From Parapedobacter sp. SGR-10 (GTDB lineage Bacteria > Bacteroidota > Bacteroidia > Sphingobacteriales > Sphingobacteriaceae): a DNA stretch of 64,000 bases. The position numbers were made by a program, and so were the translations under genes. The stretch lies in NCBI RefSeq assembly GCF_011030405.1, contig NZ_JAAJTJ010000002.1:1-64000 (forward strand), in the 5' to 3' direction. Positions 52,706-60,972 of the stretch are shown piece after piece (the stretch's first letter is position 1; each line of letters opens with the position of its first letter). The notes under the pieces are model-generated. The model was not told the DNA's origin, searched no databases, and worked only from the letters and a program-made list of their open reading frames with translations.

Positions 52706-53671
52706 ATGGGACTATTTGATTTTTTCAAGAAAAAGCAGGAAACACCAGAGGCTCAGGAAGCTTTGGATAAGGGACTGGAAAAGACAAAAGAAGGTTTTTT
52801 TTCCAAGATCACTAAAGCCGTTGTGGGCAAATCCACGATAGATGACGATGTATTGGACAATCTGGAAGAAGTGTTGGTCACTTCGGATGTGGGTGTGACC
52901 ACTACGCTCAAGATCGTGGAACGTATTCAGGAACGGGTCGCACGGGATAAATATGTGGGTACGGAAGAGCTGAACAGATTGTTGAAAGAAGAGATTCAAG
53001 ACCTGTTGGCAGAGAATAACAGCAGTGATTTTGAGAATTTTGAATATGGCAACCATAAGCCGTATGTGATCATGGTCGTCGGTGTGAATGGTGTTGGTAA
53101 GACCACGACGATCGGTAAGCTGGCACATCAGTTGAAAGAAGCAGGCAATAAAGTCGTGCTTGGCGCAGCTGATACATTTCGAGCCGCAGCAGTGGATCAG
53201 ATCAAATTGTGGGGAGAGCGGGTCGGTGTGCGTGTTGTTGCCCAAGCTATGGGTTCGGATCCAGCTTCGGTGGCTTTTGATACCATAAAATCCGCAGTCT
53301 CCAACGGAGACGATGTGGCGATCATCGATACGGCCGGACGTTTGCACAATAAAGTGGGCTTGATGAACGAACTGGGTAAGATCAAAAATGTGATGCAAAA
53401 GATCGTTCCGGGTGCTCCGCACGAAATCTTGCTTGTGCTGGATGCGTCTACAGGACAGAATGCAATCGAACAATGTAAGCAGTTTACAGAAGCTACGGAT
53501 GTGAACGCTTTGGCACTAACGAAATTGGACGGAACGGCCAAAGGTGGTGTGGTCATCGGTATTTCGGATCAGTTCAAGATTCCGGTAAAATATATAGGTG
53601 TAGGAGAGAAAATAGGTGATTTGCAGCTGTTTAACAAGAGAGAGTTCGTCGACAGCCTGTTTAAAGGATAA
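52706..53671 (+). CDS. ftsY: Signal recognition particle receptor FtsY
   Basis: The GTPase that docks ribosome-SRP complexes at the membrane. A 321-residue protein: NG domain with P-loop GVNGVGKTTT (126-135), DTFRAAAVDQIKLWGERV, DTAGRLHNKVGLMNELGKI, and TKLDGTAKGGVVIGISDQFKIPVKYIGVGE. The acidic N-terminal A domain is short, as in Bacteroidota. Followed by rimO with a 2-base gap. Confidence 0.98.
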   Translation: MGLFDFFKKKQETPEAQEALDKGLEKTKEGFFSKITKAVVGKSTIDDDVLDNLEEVLVTSDVGVTTTLKIVERIQERVARDKYVGTEELNRLLKEEIQDLLAENNSSDFENFEYGNHKPYVIMVVGVNGVGKTTTIGKLAHQLKEAGNKVVLGAADTFRAAAVDQIKLWGERVGVRVVAQAMGSDPASVAFDTIKSAVSNGDDVAIIDTAGRLHNKVGLMNELGKIKNVMQKIVPGAPHEILLVLDASTGQNAIEQCKQFTEATDVNALALTKLDGTAKGGVVIGISDQFKIPVKYIGVGEKIGDLQLFNKREFVDSLFKG

Positions 53672-53673
53672 TA

Positions 53674-55008
53674 ATGAAGACAAAAGAAGCCCGTATAGGG
53701 GCAACAATAAAGAAACCTCGTGTCAATGTCGTAACCTTGGGCTGCTCCAAGAATATCCACGATAGTGAAGTGCTGATGGGTCAGCTGAAAGGTAATCAAA
53801 TGGAGGTTGTTCACGAATCCTCCAATATCCAGGCAAATGATATTGTCGTCATCAATACCTGTGGGTTTATAGATAATGCCAAACAGGAATCCATCGATAC
53901 CATATTGCAATTTTCGGAGCTCAAAGACCAGGGCAAGGTAAACAAGGTCATTGTCACCGGCTGTCTGTCAGAGCGATACAAGCCCGAGCTGCAATCCGAG
54001 ATTCCGAATATAGATGACTATTTCGGCACGAATGACCTGCCCGACCTTTTGGCTTCTATTGGTGCAGACTATCGACACGAGCTTCTGGGTGAGCGGTTGC
54101 TGACCACACCTTCCCATTTCGCCTATTTCAAGATTGCCGAAGGCTGTAATCGACCCTGTTCATTTTGTGCTATTCCGTTGATGCGGGGCAAGCATATATC
54201 AAAAAGTATAGATGAACTGGTCAAGGAAGCTAAATTTTTGGCGGCTAATGGAACAAAAGAACTTATCCTTATCGCACAGGATCTGACCTATTATGGCCTT
54301 GATATCTATGGCAAGCGGAATCTATCGGACTTGCTCCGACACTTGTCCGACGTCGATGGTATCGAATGGATACGTCTGCAATATGCCTATCCATCCGGTT
54401 TTCCGATGGACATTCTGGATGCGATGAACGAACGCAGCAATATCTGCAATTACCTGGATATGCCCTTGCAACATATTTCGGATCCGATGCTACGCTCTAT
54501 GCGCCGGGGTACAACAAAGCAGAAGCAAATCGATCTGGTCAATGCCATTCGGGACAAGGTACCGGATATTGCCTTGCGCACCACATTGATCTGTGGCTAT
54601 CCCGGCGAGACCGAACAGGATTTTGCGGAAATGTTGGGATGGGTGGAGGAAACCCGTTTTGACAGGCTGGGCTGTTTTACCTATTCACACGAAGAGAAAA
54701 CCCATGCCTATTCGTTGGATGATAATGTACCTGATGAAGTAAAACAGGAAAGGATGGATGCGATTATGGAAGTGCAGCAAGGCATTTCGTACGACATCAA
54801 CCAAAGCAAGGTAGACAAAGAATTTAAGGTGTTGGTGGATCGGGTCGATGGGGATTATTTTATTGGCCGTACAGAGTACGATTCGCCCGAAGTGGACAAT
54901 GAGGTCATTCTGGATGCCAAAGCCAATTATGCAAGGATAGGAGATTTTGTGCAGGTCAAGGTAGAGCGTGCAGAGGATTTTGATCTGTATGGTCATATAA
55001 TCAGATAG
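53674..55008 (+). CDS. rimO: Ribosomal protein S12 methylthiotransferase
   Basis: Radical SAM methylthiotransferase that modifies Asp88 of S12. The 444-residue protein has the UPF0004 N-terminal domain (VTLGCSKNIHDSEVLMG, with Cys24), the radical SAM motif EGCNRPCSFCAIP (around residues 157-165) and a C-terminal TRAM domain. RimO rather than MiaB is indicated by GCSKNxxDSE and CAIPLMRGKHxS. Coupled with ftsY. Confidence 0.96.
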   Translation: MKTKEARIGATIKKPRVNVVTLGCSKNIHDSEVLMGQLKGNQMEVVHESSNIQANDIVVINTCGFIDNAKQESIDTILQFSELKDQGKVNKVIVTGCLSERYKPELQSEIPNIDDYFGTNDLPDLLASIGADYRHELLGERLLTTPSHFAYFKIAEGCNRPCSFCAIPLMRGKHISKSIDELVKEAKFLAANGTKELILIAQDLTYYGLDIYGKRNLSDLLRHLSDVDGIEWIRLQYAYPSGFPMDILDAMNERSNICNYLDMPLQHISDPMLRSMRRGTTKQKQIDLVNAIRDKVPDIALRTTLICGYPGETEQDFAEMLGWVEETRFDRLGCFTYSHEEKTHAYSLDDNVPDEVKQERMDAIMEVQQGISYDINQSKVDKEFKVLVDRVDGDYFIGRTEYDSPEVDNEVILDAKANYARIGDFVQVKVERAEDFDLYGHIIR

Positions 55009-55047
55009 TAGACGTCATTCTCGGCTCTACTATCCAACTCTTTTTGA

Positions 55048-56361
55048 TTATACAGTTTTCACATACTTCTCATCGTAGTTTTCTATATCGATGATATACT
55101 TGTTTTGGATCAGGAAATCGTATAGGGGCTTTGCTTCCGGAGATACATCAAGATTTTTAGTTGTTACAATCTGATTTTGCTTCTTGTCCAGATAGGGATA
55201 GGCATAGAGTTTGACATTCTTGCTAAACATCCCCGAAATGTAGGAAAGAAGTTCGTTGGTGTACTGTTCCTTATTGTAATTTTCAGAATGGAAGATATTG
55301 CGTAGGTTTGATACGTTGGTCGCAATACCGACGTTTCTGGGTTTTAGCGTTTTGATGAATTCTGCCAAATGATTGTTTCGTCTAAAACTGGAAACCATAA
55401 TGTTGTTTCCTGTGGAACACAGGAACTCTGCCCGGTCGGCAAAATACTTCAGGTCATCGCTCGTCAGGTTTAGGTCTTCATCCAGCACATTGGCCATCAA
55501 TATTTCGATCAGTACAACAACATTTTCGGGGTTTGCCCCCGTATTTTTTTTAAATTGTTCGACTGCAAGATTGAAGAGGTCAAAATTTGGCAAGGATTTT
55601 TGGCGGTATTTCGTACGCAAGATGATGATATCTTTTTTGTACAGGAAGTCTTTGATCTGTGCGGCTTTTCCGTCTGGTCTGAAAATGGCGGCATGCGCAA
55701 ATCCCTTGGCGATCAGGTATAGGTTTAGCAGGCGTTCATTGACGTTTTCGAAGATAGGGCCACTGACTTTGACCAGGTCTATCTCCACACTTCCGACGGA
55801 AAGGTTGTCCACGAGGGACTCGATCATGGTCTGTTGGTCGTTGGCGTAATGATAGGCAGCAAAGACAAGGTTTACCCCCAGGATGCCCAATACTTTGGAT
55901 TGCAGTCGTGTATCACTGTCCAACAATCTGACGTGGATGATGATATCATTGGTCGGTCCTCCTACTTCGTGTTGAAAACGTATCCCAAGCCAACCGTGTG
56001 GATCGTTGCTTTTGGTAAAATTGAGCGTGGTGACTGTATCGGCAAAGGCAAAAAACTTCTTTTCGTTGTATTTTTTCCCATGTAGACGCTCGGTAAGCAA
56101 TTCAAACTCGTGTGCTAGCATTTTGAGCAGTCGTGTGCGGCTGACGTACCTCCCCGATTCTTCTATTCCATAGATAGCGTCGCTGAATGCCATATCGTAT
56201 GCAGACATGGTCTTAGCAATGGTTCCCGATGCCGCTCCAGCTTCAAAAAAGTTGCGAGCGACTTCTTGACCAGCTCCGATTTCAGCAAATGTACCGTAAA
56301 TTTCAGGACGTAAGTTAATTTTTAGTGCTTTCCGCTTTGTTTCGAATATCTCTCTTGCCAT
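55048..56361 (-). CDS. Conserved protein of unknown function (437 aa)
   Basis: A 437-residue soluble protein, no signal peptide. The opening MAREIFETKRKALKINLRP ... FAEIGAGQEVARNFFEAGAASGTIAKTMSAYDMAFSDAIYGIEESGRYVSR is highly conserved in a family I have seen in Bacteroidota and cyanobacteria but cannot name. Parts are marked by conserved glycine and charged residues (DPHGWLGIRFQHEVGGPTNDIIIHVRLLDSD). No catalytic motif I can assign. Database names for relatives (such as TonB receptor or NMN adenylyltransferase) look unsupported by the sequence. Monocistronic. Confidence 0.7.
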   Translation of the reverse strand: MAREIFETKRKALKINLRPEIYGTFAEIGAGQEVARNFFEAGAASGTIAKTMSAYDMAFSDAIYGIEESGRYVSRTRLLKMLAHEFELLTERLHGKKYNEKKFFAFADTVTTLNFTKSNDPHGWLGIRFQHEVGGPTNDIIIHVRLLDSDTRLQSKVLGILGVNLVFAAYHYANDQQTMIESLVDNLSVGSVEIDLVKVSGPIFENVNERLLNLYLIAKGFAHAAIFRPDGKAAQIKDFLYKKDIIILRTKYRQKSLPNFDLFNLAVEQFKKNTGANPENVVVLIEILMANVLDEDLNLTSDDLKYFADRAEFLCSTGNNIMVSSFRRNNHLAEFIKTLKPRNVGIATNVSNLRNIFHSENYNKEQYTNELLSYISGMFSKNVKLYAYPYLDKKQNQIVTTKNLDVSPEAKPLYDFLIQNKYIIDIENYDEKYVKTV

Positions 56362-56400
56362 GGCGCAAAGGTACGAAAACAGGGATAATTATTTTTATTT

Positions 56401-56433
56401 AGACCTATAAGGTTTCAAAAACCTTATAGGTCT
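56401..56433 (-). terminator. Palindrome after the Nudix gene
   Basis: Fifteen-base perfect arms (agacctataaggttt / aaaccttataggtct) with a 3-base loop, 4 bases past the Nudix stop. It probably ends the mutase-Nudix transcript. Confidence 0.65.
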
Positions 56434-56436
56434 TTC

Positions 56437-56979
56437 CTACAGCAGCCCCAACTTCTTAAATGTATAGAAAAGTGCCGATGTATGTAGCGCCTGTCCGATT
56501 TTATTGTCAAACAAAAATTGTTTTGCCTCTTCTATGCCCATTTCGACGACCTCGATATCTTCAGAATCGTCCAGTTCTTGTTCCTGCACTTTTTTACCTC
56601 CTTGCAGGAGATAGGTGTAGGTGAGATTGCCCGATGTGGCCGGGTTGGCATACAATTCACAAATATATTCTATCGAGTCAAATGCATAGCCGGTTTCTTC
56701 AAGCAGTTCCCGATATGCAGCTTCTTTGGGATCTTCACCTTTTTCGACGACACCGGCAGGGAGTTCGACCATGATCTCACCTGCTCCATGGCGATACTGT
56801 TTGACAAAGAGGATCGTGTTGTGTTCGGTAATAGCTACCATATTGACCCATGTGGGGTATTCTAGTACATAATATTCATCTTTTATATTGCCGTTTGGCA
56901 ACCGTAGGGTGTCTATGCGTAAGGTAGCCCAAGGACGTCGGATGATATACTTTGAGTCGAGTAAAGTCCATTTTTCCAT
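56437..56979 (-). CDS. Nudix hydrolase (ADP-ribose pyrophosphatase-like)
   Basis: A 180-residue Nudix protein. The Nudix box is GVVEKGEDPKEAAYRELLEETGY (about 76-98), with the GX5EX7REUXEEXGU pattern intact. FVKQYRHGAGEIMVELPAG before it suggests ADP-ribose or a sugar nucleotide as substrate. Two bases separate it from the phosphosugar mutase gene upstream. Confidence 0.93.
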   Translation of the reverse strand: MEKWTLLDSKYIIRRPWATLRIDTLRLPNGNIKDEYYVLEYPTWVNMVAITEHNTILFVKQYRHGAGEIMVELPAGVVEKGEDPKEAAYRELLEETGYAFDSIEYICELYANPATSGNLTYTYLLQGGKKVQEQELDDSEDIEVVEMGIEEAKQFLFDNKIGQALHTSALFYTFKKLGLL

Positions 56980-56981
56980 AC

Positions 56982-58721
56982 TTATTCCTTAATGATATCT
57001 GCCATGATGTTTTTTACTTTATTTTCCAGTTTGGCAGCAATGGAATCGTATAAAGAAATATCGATCAAGCTTTCTTTGACAGAGCAGTAAAATTTGATCT
57101 TAGGCTCTGTGCCGGAGGGTCTTGCCGAGATGACATCTCCATCTACTGTGATAAATTGCAGCACATCGGATTTAGGAAGATCGATAGCGGTTTTTTCTCC
57201 CGTTAGCAGATGGGTCGCTTCCCTATTTTCATAATCGCGGACTTCTTTTACCCGTACGCCTCCGAGGGTTTTGGGTAGATCTGCCCTTAGATTGGCCATC
57301 ATTTGTCTGATTTCATCGGCGCCGGCTTTTCCTTTTTTGGTCAATGAAATTAACTTTTCCTGATAGAAGCCATAGGTTTTGTACAATTGCAGCAGCACGT
57401 CAAAGAGGGTTTGACCTTCTCCCTTGTAATAAGCGGCCATTTCGGCGATGAAAGCACAGGCATTGACGGCATCTTTGTCCCGCACTAAATCCCCTACCAG
57501 GAAGCCATAGCTCTCTTCTCCTCCGACGAGATATTTTTCCTTGCCCAAGACATCGGTGATCACTTCACCTATGTATTTAAAGCCGGTCAGTGTTTCATAG
57601 CATTTGACCTTAAAGCTTTCGCCGATGTCTGCGATGAGATTGGTCGTCACAATAGTTTTTACGATGTAGTCGTTCTCTTGGAGTTCACTTTTTGATTTTT
57701 TTGACGACAATACATAATAGGTCAGCAGGCTTCCGATCTGGTTTCCATTGAGCAGTTGGTATTCACCTTGTTTGTTCTTTACGGCCAATCCGACTCTATC
57801 GGCATCGGGATCGGTTGCCATGATGATATCTGCACCGACCTCTTGTCCTTTTCTTTTTGCCATGGACATGGCCTCCTCTTCCTCTGGATTGGGGTAGACT
57901 ACTGTGGGAAAGTTGCCATCCGGTTTGTCCTGCTCTTCGACGGTAATGATATTCTCAAAACCCCATGCCTGTAGCATCTTGGGCACTATCGTAATGCCTG
58001 TACCGTGTATGGAGGAATAGACAATCTTAAGATCTTGTGCTGCGTGCACCGCTTCGGGGTGTATGCTCAGATGCTTGTTGGCTTGAATATATATATGGTC
58101 AAACTCTTCACCTACAAGAACGATATTGTTTTCTACCCTATTGAATTTGATTTCGGATACAGAGCGTATGGCGTTGACTTCTGTGATGACATTTTTGTCG
58201 TGAGGACTGACGAGCTGTCCTCCATCGTTCCAATAAGCCTTATAGCCATTGTACTCTTTAGGGTTGTGTGAAGCTGTCAGCATCACCCCCCCCTGACAGG
58301 CAAAATGACGTACGGCAAAGGACAGCATCGGTGTAGGGCGTAGCTCTTTGAAGAGATAAACCTGTATATCGTTGGCCGAAAAGACATCTGCTACCAAATG
58401 TCCAAAGGCTTGTGAGTTGTTGCGGCTGTCGTAGGAAACGGCTACTTTGATCTGCTGATTGGGAAATTGTTTTTTCAGGTAGTTGGCCAACCCTTGTGTG
58501 GCTTTCCCTATGGTGTATTTGTTCATCCGGTTAGAACCCACACCCATAATCCCGCGCAGGCCTCCCGTTCCAAATTCCAGCTCCTTGTAGAAAGAGTCCA
58601 ACAGCTCGGTTTCCTGCTTGTCGTCTATGAGTTTTTGAACCAGGGCTACCGTATCTTTATCATATTCCGAAGATAGCCATTGATTGATTCGATCTTGTGT
58701 TTCTTTATCCAGATTATCCAT
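56982..58721 (-). CDS. Phosphoglucomutase/phosphomannomutase family protein
   Basis: A 579-residue alpha-D-phosphohexomutase. The active serine lies in TASHNPKEYNGYKAYW (near residue 150), the metal loop is DPDADRVG, and GGEESYGFLVGDLVRDKD and RPSGTEPKIKFY are the sugar- and phosphate-binding motifs. Long N-terminal part (FGTGGLRGIMGVGSNRMN) indicates the PgcA-like type, which may act on glucose- or mannose-phosphate. Operonic with a Nudix hydrolase. Confidence 0.93.
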   Translation of the reverse strand: MDNLDKETQDRINQWLSSEYDKDTVALVQKLIDDKQETELLDSFYKELEFGTGGLRGIMGVGSNRMNKYTIGKATQGLANYLKKQFPNQQIKVAVSYDSRNNSQAFGHLVADVFSANDIQVYLFKELRPTPMLSFAVRHFACQGGVMLTASHNPKEYNGYKAYWNDGGQLVSPHDKNVITEVNAIRSVSEIKFNRVENNIVLVGEEFDHIYIQANKHLSIHPEAVHAAQDLKIVYSSIHGTGITIVPKMLQAWGFENIITVEEQDKPDGNFPTVVYPNPEEEEAMSMAKRKGQEVGADIIMATDPDADRVGLAVKNKQGEYQLLNGNQIGSLLTYYVLSSKKSKSELQENDYIVKTIVTTNLIADIGESFKVKCYETLTGFKYIGEVITDVLGKEKYLVGGEESYGFLVGDLVRDKDAVNACAFIAEMAAYYKGEGQTLFDVLLQLYKTYGFYQEKLISLTKKGKAGADEIRQMMANLRADLPKTLGGVRVKEVRDYENREATHLLTGEKTAIDLPKSDVLQFITVDGDVISARPSGTEPKIKFYCSVKESLIDISLYDSIAAKLENKVKNIMADIIKE

Positions 58722-58830
58722 AATGAATATATAGTTTTATGAGGGTAAATATATAATTTTTGGTAATTGTGTACCCAAATAATAAGAAAAATTGCCACTT
58801 TGATCCAAAAAGAGATCGGCTCCTTATTTT

Positions 58831-59469
58831 CTAAGCATCGCACCCCGCATACGCCCTATCCAATACCGTCACATACCATTTTCCTTGATAGGACTGGACA
58901 TGGAAGACCAAAGGCTCTTCACTGGTTACAATAACACGGAAACTGGCGTTTCCGTTTTTTTTAATTTCTTCCAAAGTCTCTTTGCTATATGCTGCATCGT
59001 TAAATTCATTTTCGAACAAGGCTATCTGTGTAAGCTGTTGTGGATGTGCCGTTGTATCGCAAATAAAACCTTGTTTGTCCCATTTTTCTGTGTCACAGCT
59101 GAATACGGGAAGTTTTTCAAAGGTCAGCGCGTATTCATTTTCCAGTTCGGGATAAGCATAATAATCTGGCACTGGGCTATTGAAATCTATGCTATCTGTC
59201 TTTACAAAGGTATCCATGGCGCCGGGTCTGTAGATGACCGTCAGTCCCAGATCGGGGTGTATGAGCTGATTGACCTTACTATTGTCCTTACTGGCATATC
59301 CACGGACAAAACGGGTAATGACTTCGGAAATGCTTTGTATTTCTTGGGGTGTGCTTGGTACGACATTCGCAGTGGTATCCGATGTACTTTTTTGATTTTG
59401 TTTATTGCCTTGATTACAGGCCGTAAAAATAATGGCCGTGACGAAAAGGATTATATATAGTCTTCTCAT
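58831..59469 (-). CDS. Lipoprotein of unknown function
   Basis: A 212-residue protein with a lipobox signal (MRRLYIILFVTAIIFTACNQ, Cys near residue 18) and a low-complexity linker (GNKQNQKSTSDTTANVVPSTPQ). The body (VITRFVRGYASKDNSKVNQLIHPDLGLTVIYRPGA ... VTSEEPLVFHVQSYQGKWYVTVLDRA) has an NTF2-like feel. No motif assignable. It begins 19 bases downstream of the enoyl-CoA hydratase gene. Confidence 0.7.
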   Translation of the reverse strand: MRRLYIILFVTAIIFTACNQGNKQNQKSTSDTTANVVPSTPQEIQSISEVITRFVRGYASKDNSKVNQLIHPDLGLTVIYRPGAMDTFVKTDSIDFNSPVPDYYAYPELENEYALTFEKLPVFSCDTEKWDKQGFICDTTAHPQQLTQIALFENEFNDAAYSKETLEEIKKNGNASFRVIVTSEEPLVFHVQSYQGKWYVTVLDRAYAGCDA

Positions 59470-59487
59470 GTTGTTCAGTATTATTCG

Positions 59488-60255
59488 TTATATTCTGTTT
59501 TGCGTCAGGTTTTCAATTATTGTTTTCATGATAGCTCTTGTACCGGGTCTCCACCATTGTGCCAATACTTGATCAATGGTTTCTTCTTGAAGCTGCATTA
59601 GACTGGTGACCAAATCTCTTCTGAAATTCTGTTTACTACTTCTCCAGGCATTCTTTTCAAACTGTGCGACACTTTTTATTTTTTGAAAAGCGGTATTTTG
59701 GATGCGGTTGAGAGGGACGACCTCATCGACTAGACCAATCGCTAGTGCTTCCTGTGGGCTGAATAGCTTTCCTTCCATCAAGCTGCGGTATGCTATACCG
59801 TCTCCTAACCAGAAGCTGTACAGCTTGAAGATACTTTGGGGCACGACAATACCGACGGGAACCTCATTGAGCCCGATGATGTATTGACCCTCTGTCATGA
59901 TCCTATAGTCGCAGCACAGAGCTAGGATACATCCGCCTGCCGGGCTATGACCCGTAATGGCCGATACGGCAGGTTTGGAGAAGGAAGCCAGCTTTTGTAT
60001 GAGTAACAAAAAATGCTTCCAAAATTCCTTCATTTGCTCTGCATCATAATCGTACAAGGTGATCAGATCCAACCCCGAAGAGAAAAAGCCTTCCTTGCCC
60101 GATAGAATAAGCCCTTCGACGGCAGGATCGGCTTCAGCTTGTTCTACGGCCGATATCAGTTCCTGCACCGCCTCAAGATCCATGGCATTGGACTTGCCCC
60201 TATCCAATAGAATATGATAAATATGGTCTTCTATTTTAGTCCTTATGTATTTCAT
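59488..60255 (-). CDS. Enoyl-CoA hydratase/isomerase family protein
   Basis: A 255-residue crotonase-fold protein. Family segments are LILSGKEGFFSSGLDLITLYDYD (48-70), with the oxyanion-hole residues, and AVSAITGHSPAGGCILALCCDYRIMTEGQYIIGLNEVPVGI. The catalytic Glu pair of true hydratases is not clear (GHSPAGG and GLNEVPVG). It could be a hydratase or isomerase, possibly in the leucine/beta-oxidation network. It is not adjacent to the catabolic cluster at 30-36 kb. Confidence 0.85.
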   Translation of the reverse strand: MKYIRTKIEDHIYHILLDRGKSNAMDLEAVQELISAVEQAEADPAVEGLILSGKEGFFSSGLDLITLYDYDAEQMKEFWKHFLLLIQKLASFSKPAVSAITGHSPAGGCILALCCDYRIMTEGQYIIGLNEVPVGIVVPQSIFKLYSFWLGDGIAYRSLMEGKLFSPQEALAIGLVDEVVPLNRIQNTAFQKIKSVAQFEKNAWRSSKQNFRRDLVTSLMQLQEETIDQVLAQWWRPGTRAIMKTIIENLTQNRI

Positions 60256-60370
60256 AGTTGTTCCAAATGGGAAAACAAGATAAGAAATTTATTGATGAGC
60301 TTATGGAAAATATTTGAGAAGATCATCATTATTATGGAAAGCCGATATAAAACTTTAACACATCAAAACC

Positions 60371-60904
60371 ATGGCAGAATTAAATCAACAACCTAGCAAT
60401 ACAGGTAATAGAAAACAAAGAGTTCGCAAAGCGGCTCCCAAAGTAGATTTGACCGCTATGGTCGACTTGGCATTTTTGCTGATTACGTTTTTTATGCTGA
60501 CTACTTCACTCAATAAACCACATAGTCTTGATGTGGCCATGCCAGACAATACCATAGAAAACACACAGGATATGGACGAAAGGCGGGTCGTCTCTCTTTT
60601 GATCGGCGAAGGAAAAGTATCCTGGTACCAGGGAGGTTTTGATCGGCCGATCAAAAATCCTGAATTTATCGAGTTTGGATCGACTGATCTTAGGCACACA
60701 TTGGTAAAAATGAAGAGCCAAATCCCTCAAATGGCCGAGGGAAAAGATATGGTGGTGCTCGTCAAGCCCAGCAAGCAAGCTCGGGCAGGAGATATCATCA
60801 ATGCGCTGGACGAGATCAAAATATCAGGTGTGAAACGCTATCTGATTAGTAAGATCTCCCATGCCGAAGAGGATATGGTCATCAGAAGTGTGCTTACAGA
60901 TTGA
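60371..60904 (+). CDS. ExbD/TolR-type biopolymer transport protein
   Basis: A 177-residue inner-membrane protein with a single N-terminal helix after a basic cytoplasmic segment: VDLTAMVDLAFLLITFFMLTTSL (residues 25-47), with the proton-relay Asp (MVD) in place. The periplasmic domain ends in a SKISHAEEDMVIRSVLTD segment. ExbD works with ExbB and TonB to energise outer-membrane transport, but no exbB or tonB is near. It is likely one of several ExbD copies. Confidence 0.9.
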   Translation: MAELNQQPSNTGNRKQRVRKAAPKVDLTAMVDLAFLLITFFMLTTSLNKPHSLDVAMPDNTIENTQDMDERRVVSLLIGEGKVSWYQGGFDRPIKNPEFIEFGSTDLRHTLVKMKSQIPQMAEGKDMVVLVKPSKQARAGDIINALDEIKISGVKRYLISKISHAEEDMVIRSVLTD

Positions 60905-60972
60905 CAGGAGCGATTCCTAATTTTAAATATAAGTGCATATCTCACTACTATTAGGTAGGTAATCCAGATCTC

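Noticed and set aside
52712..53473. 253-codon antisense frame in ftsY
   Set aside because: Long, but ftsY on the plus strand is certain; the antisense protein is His/Cys/Phe-rich nonsense.
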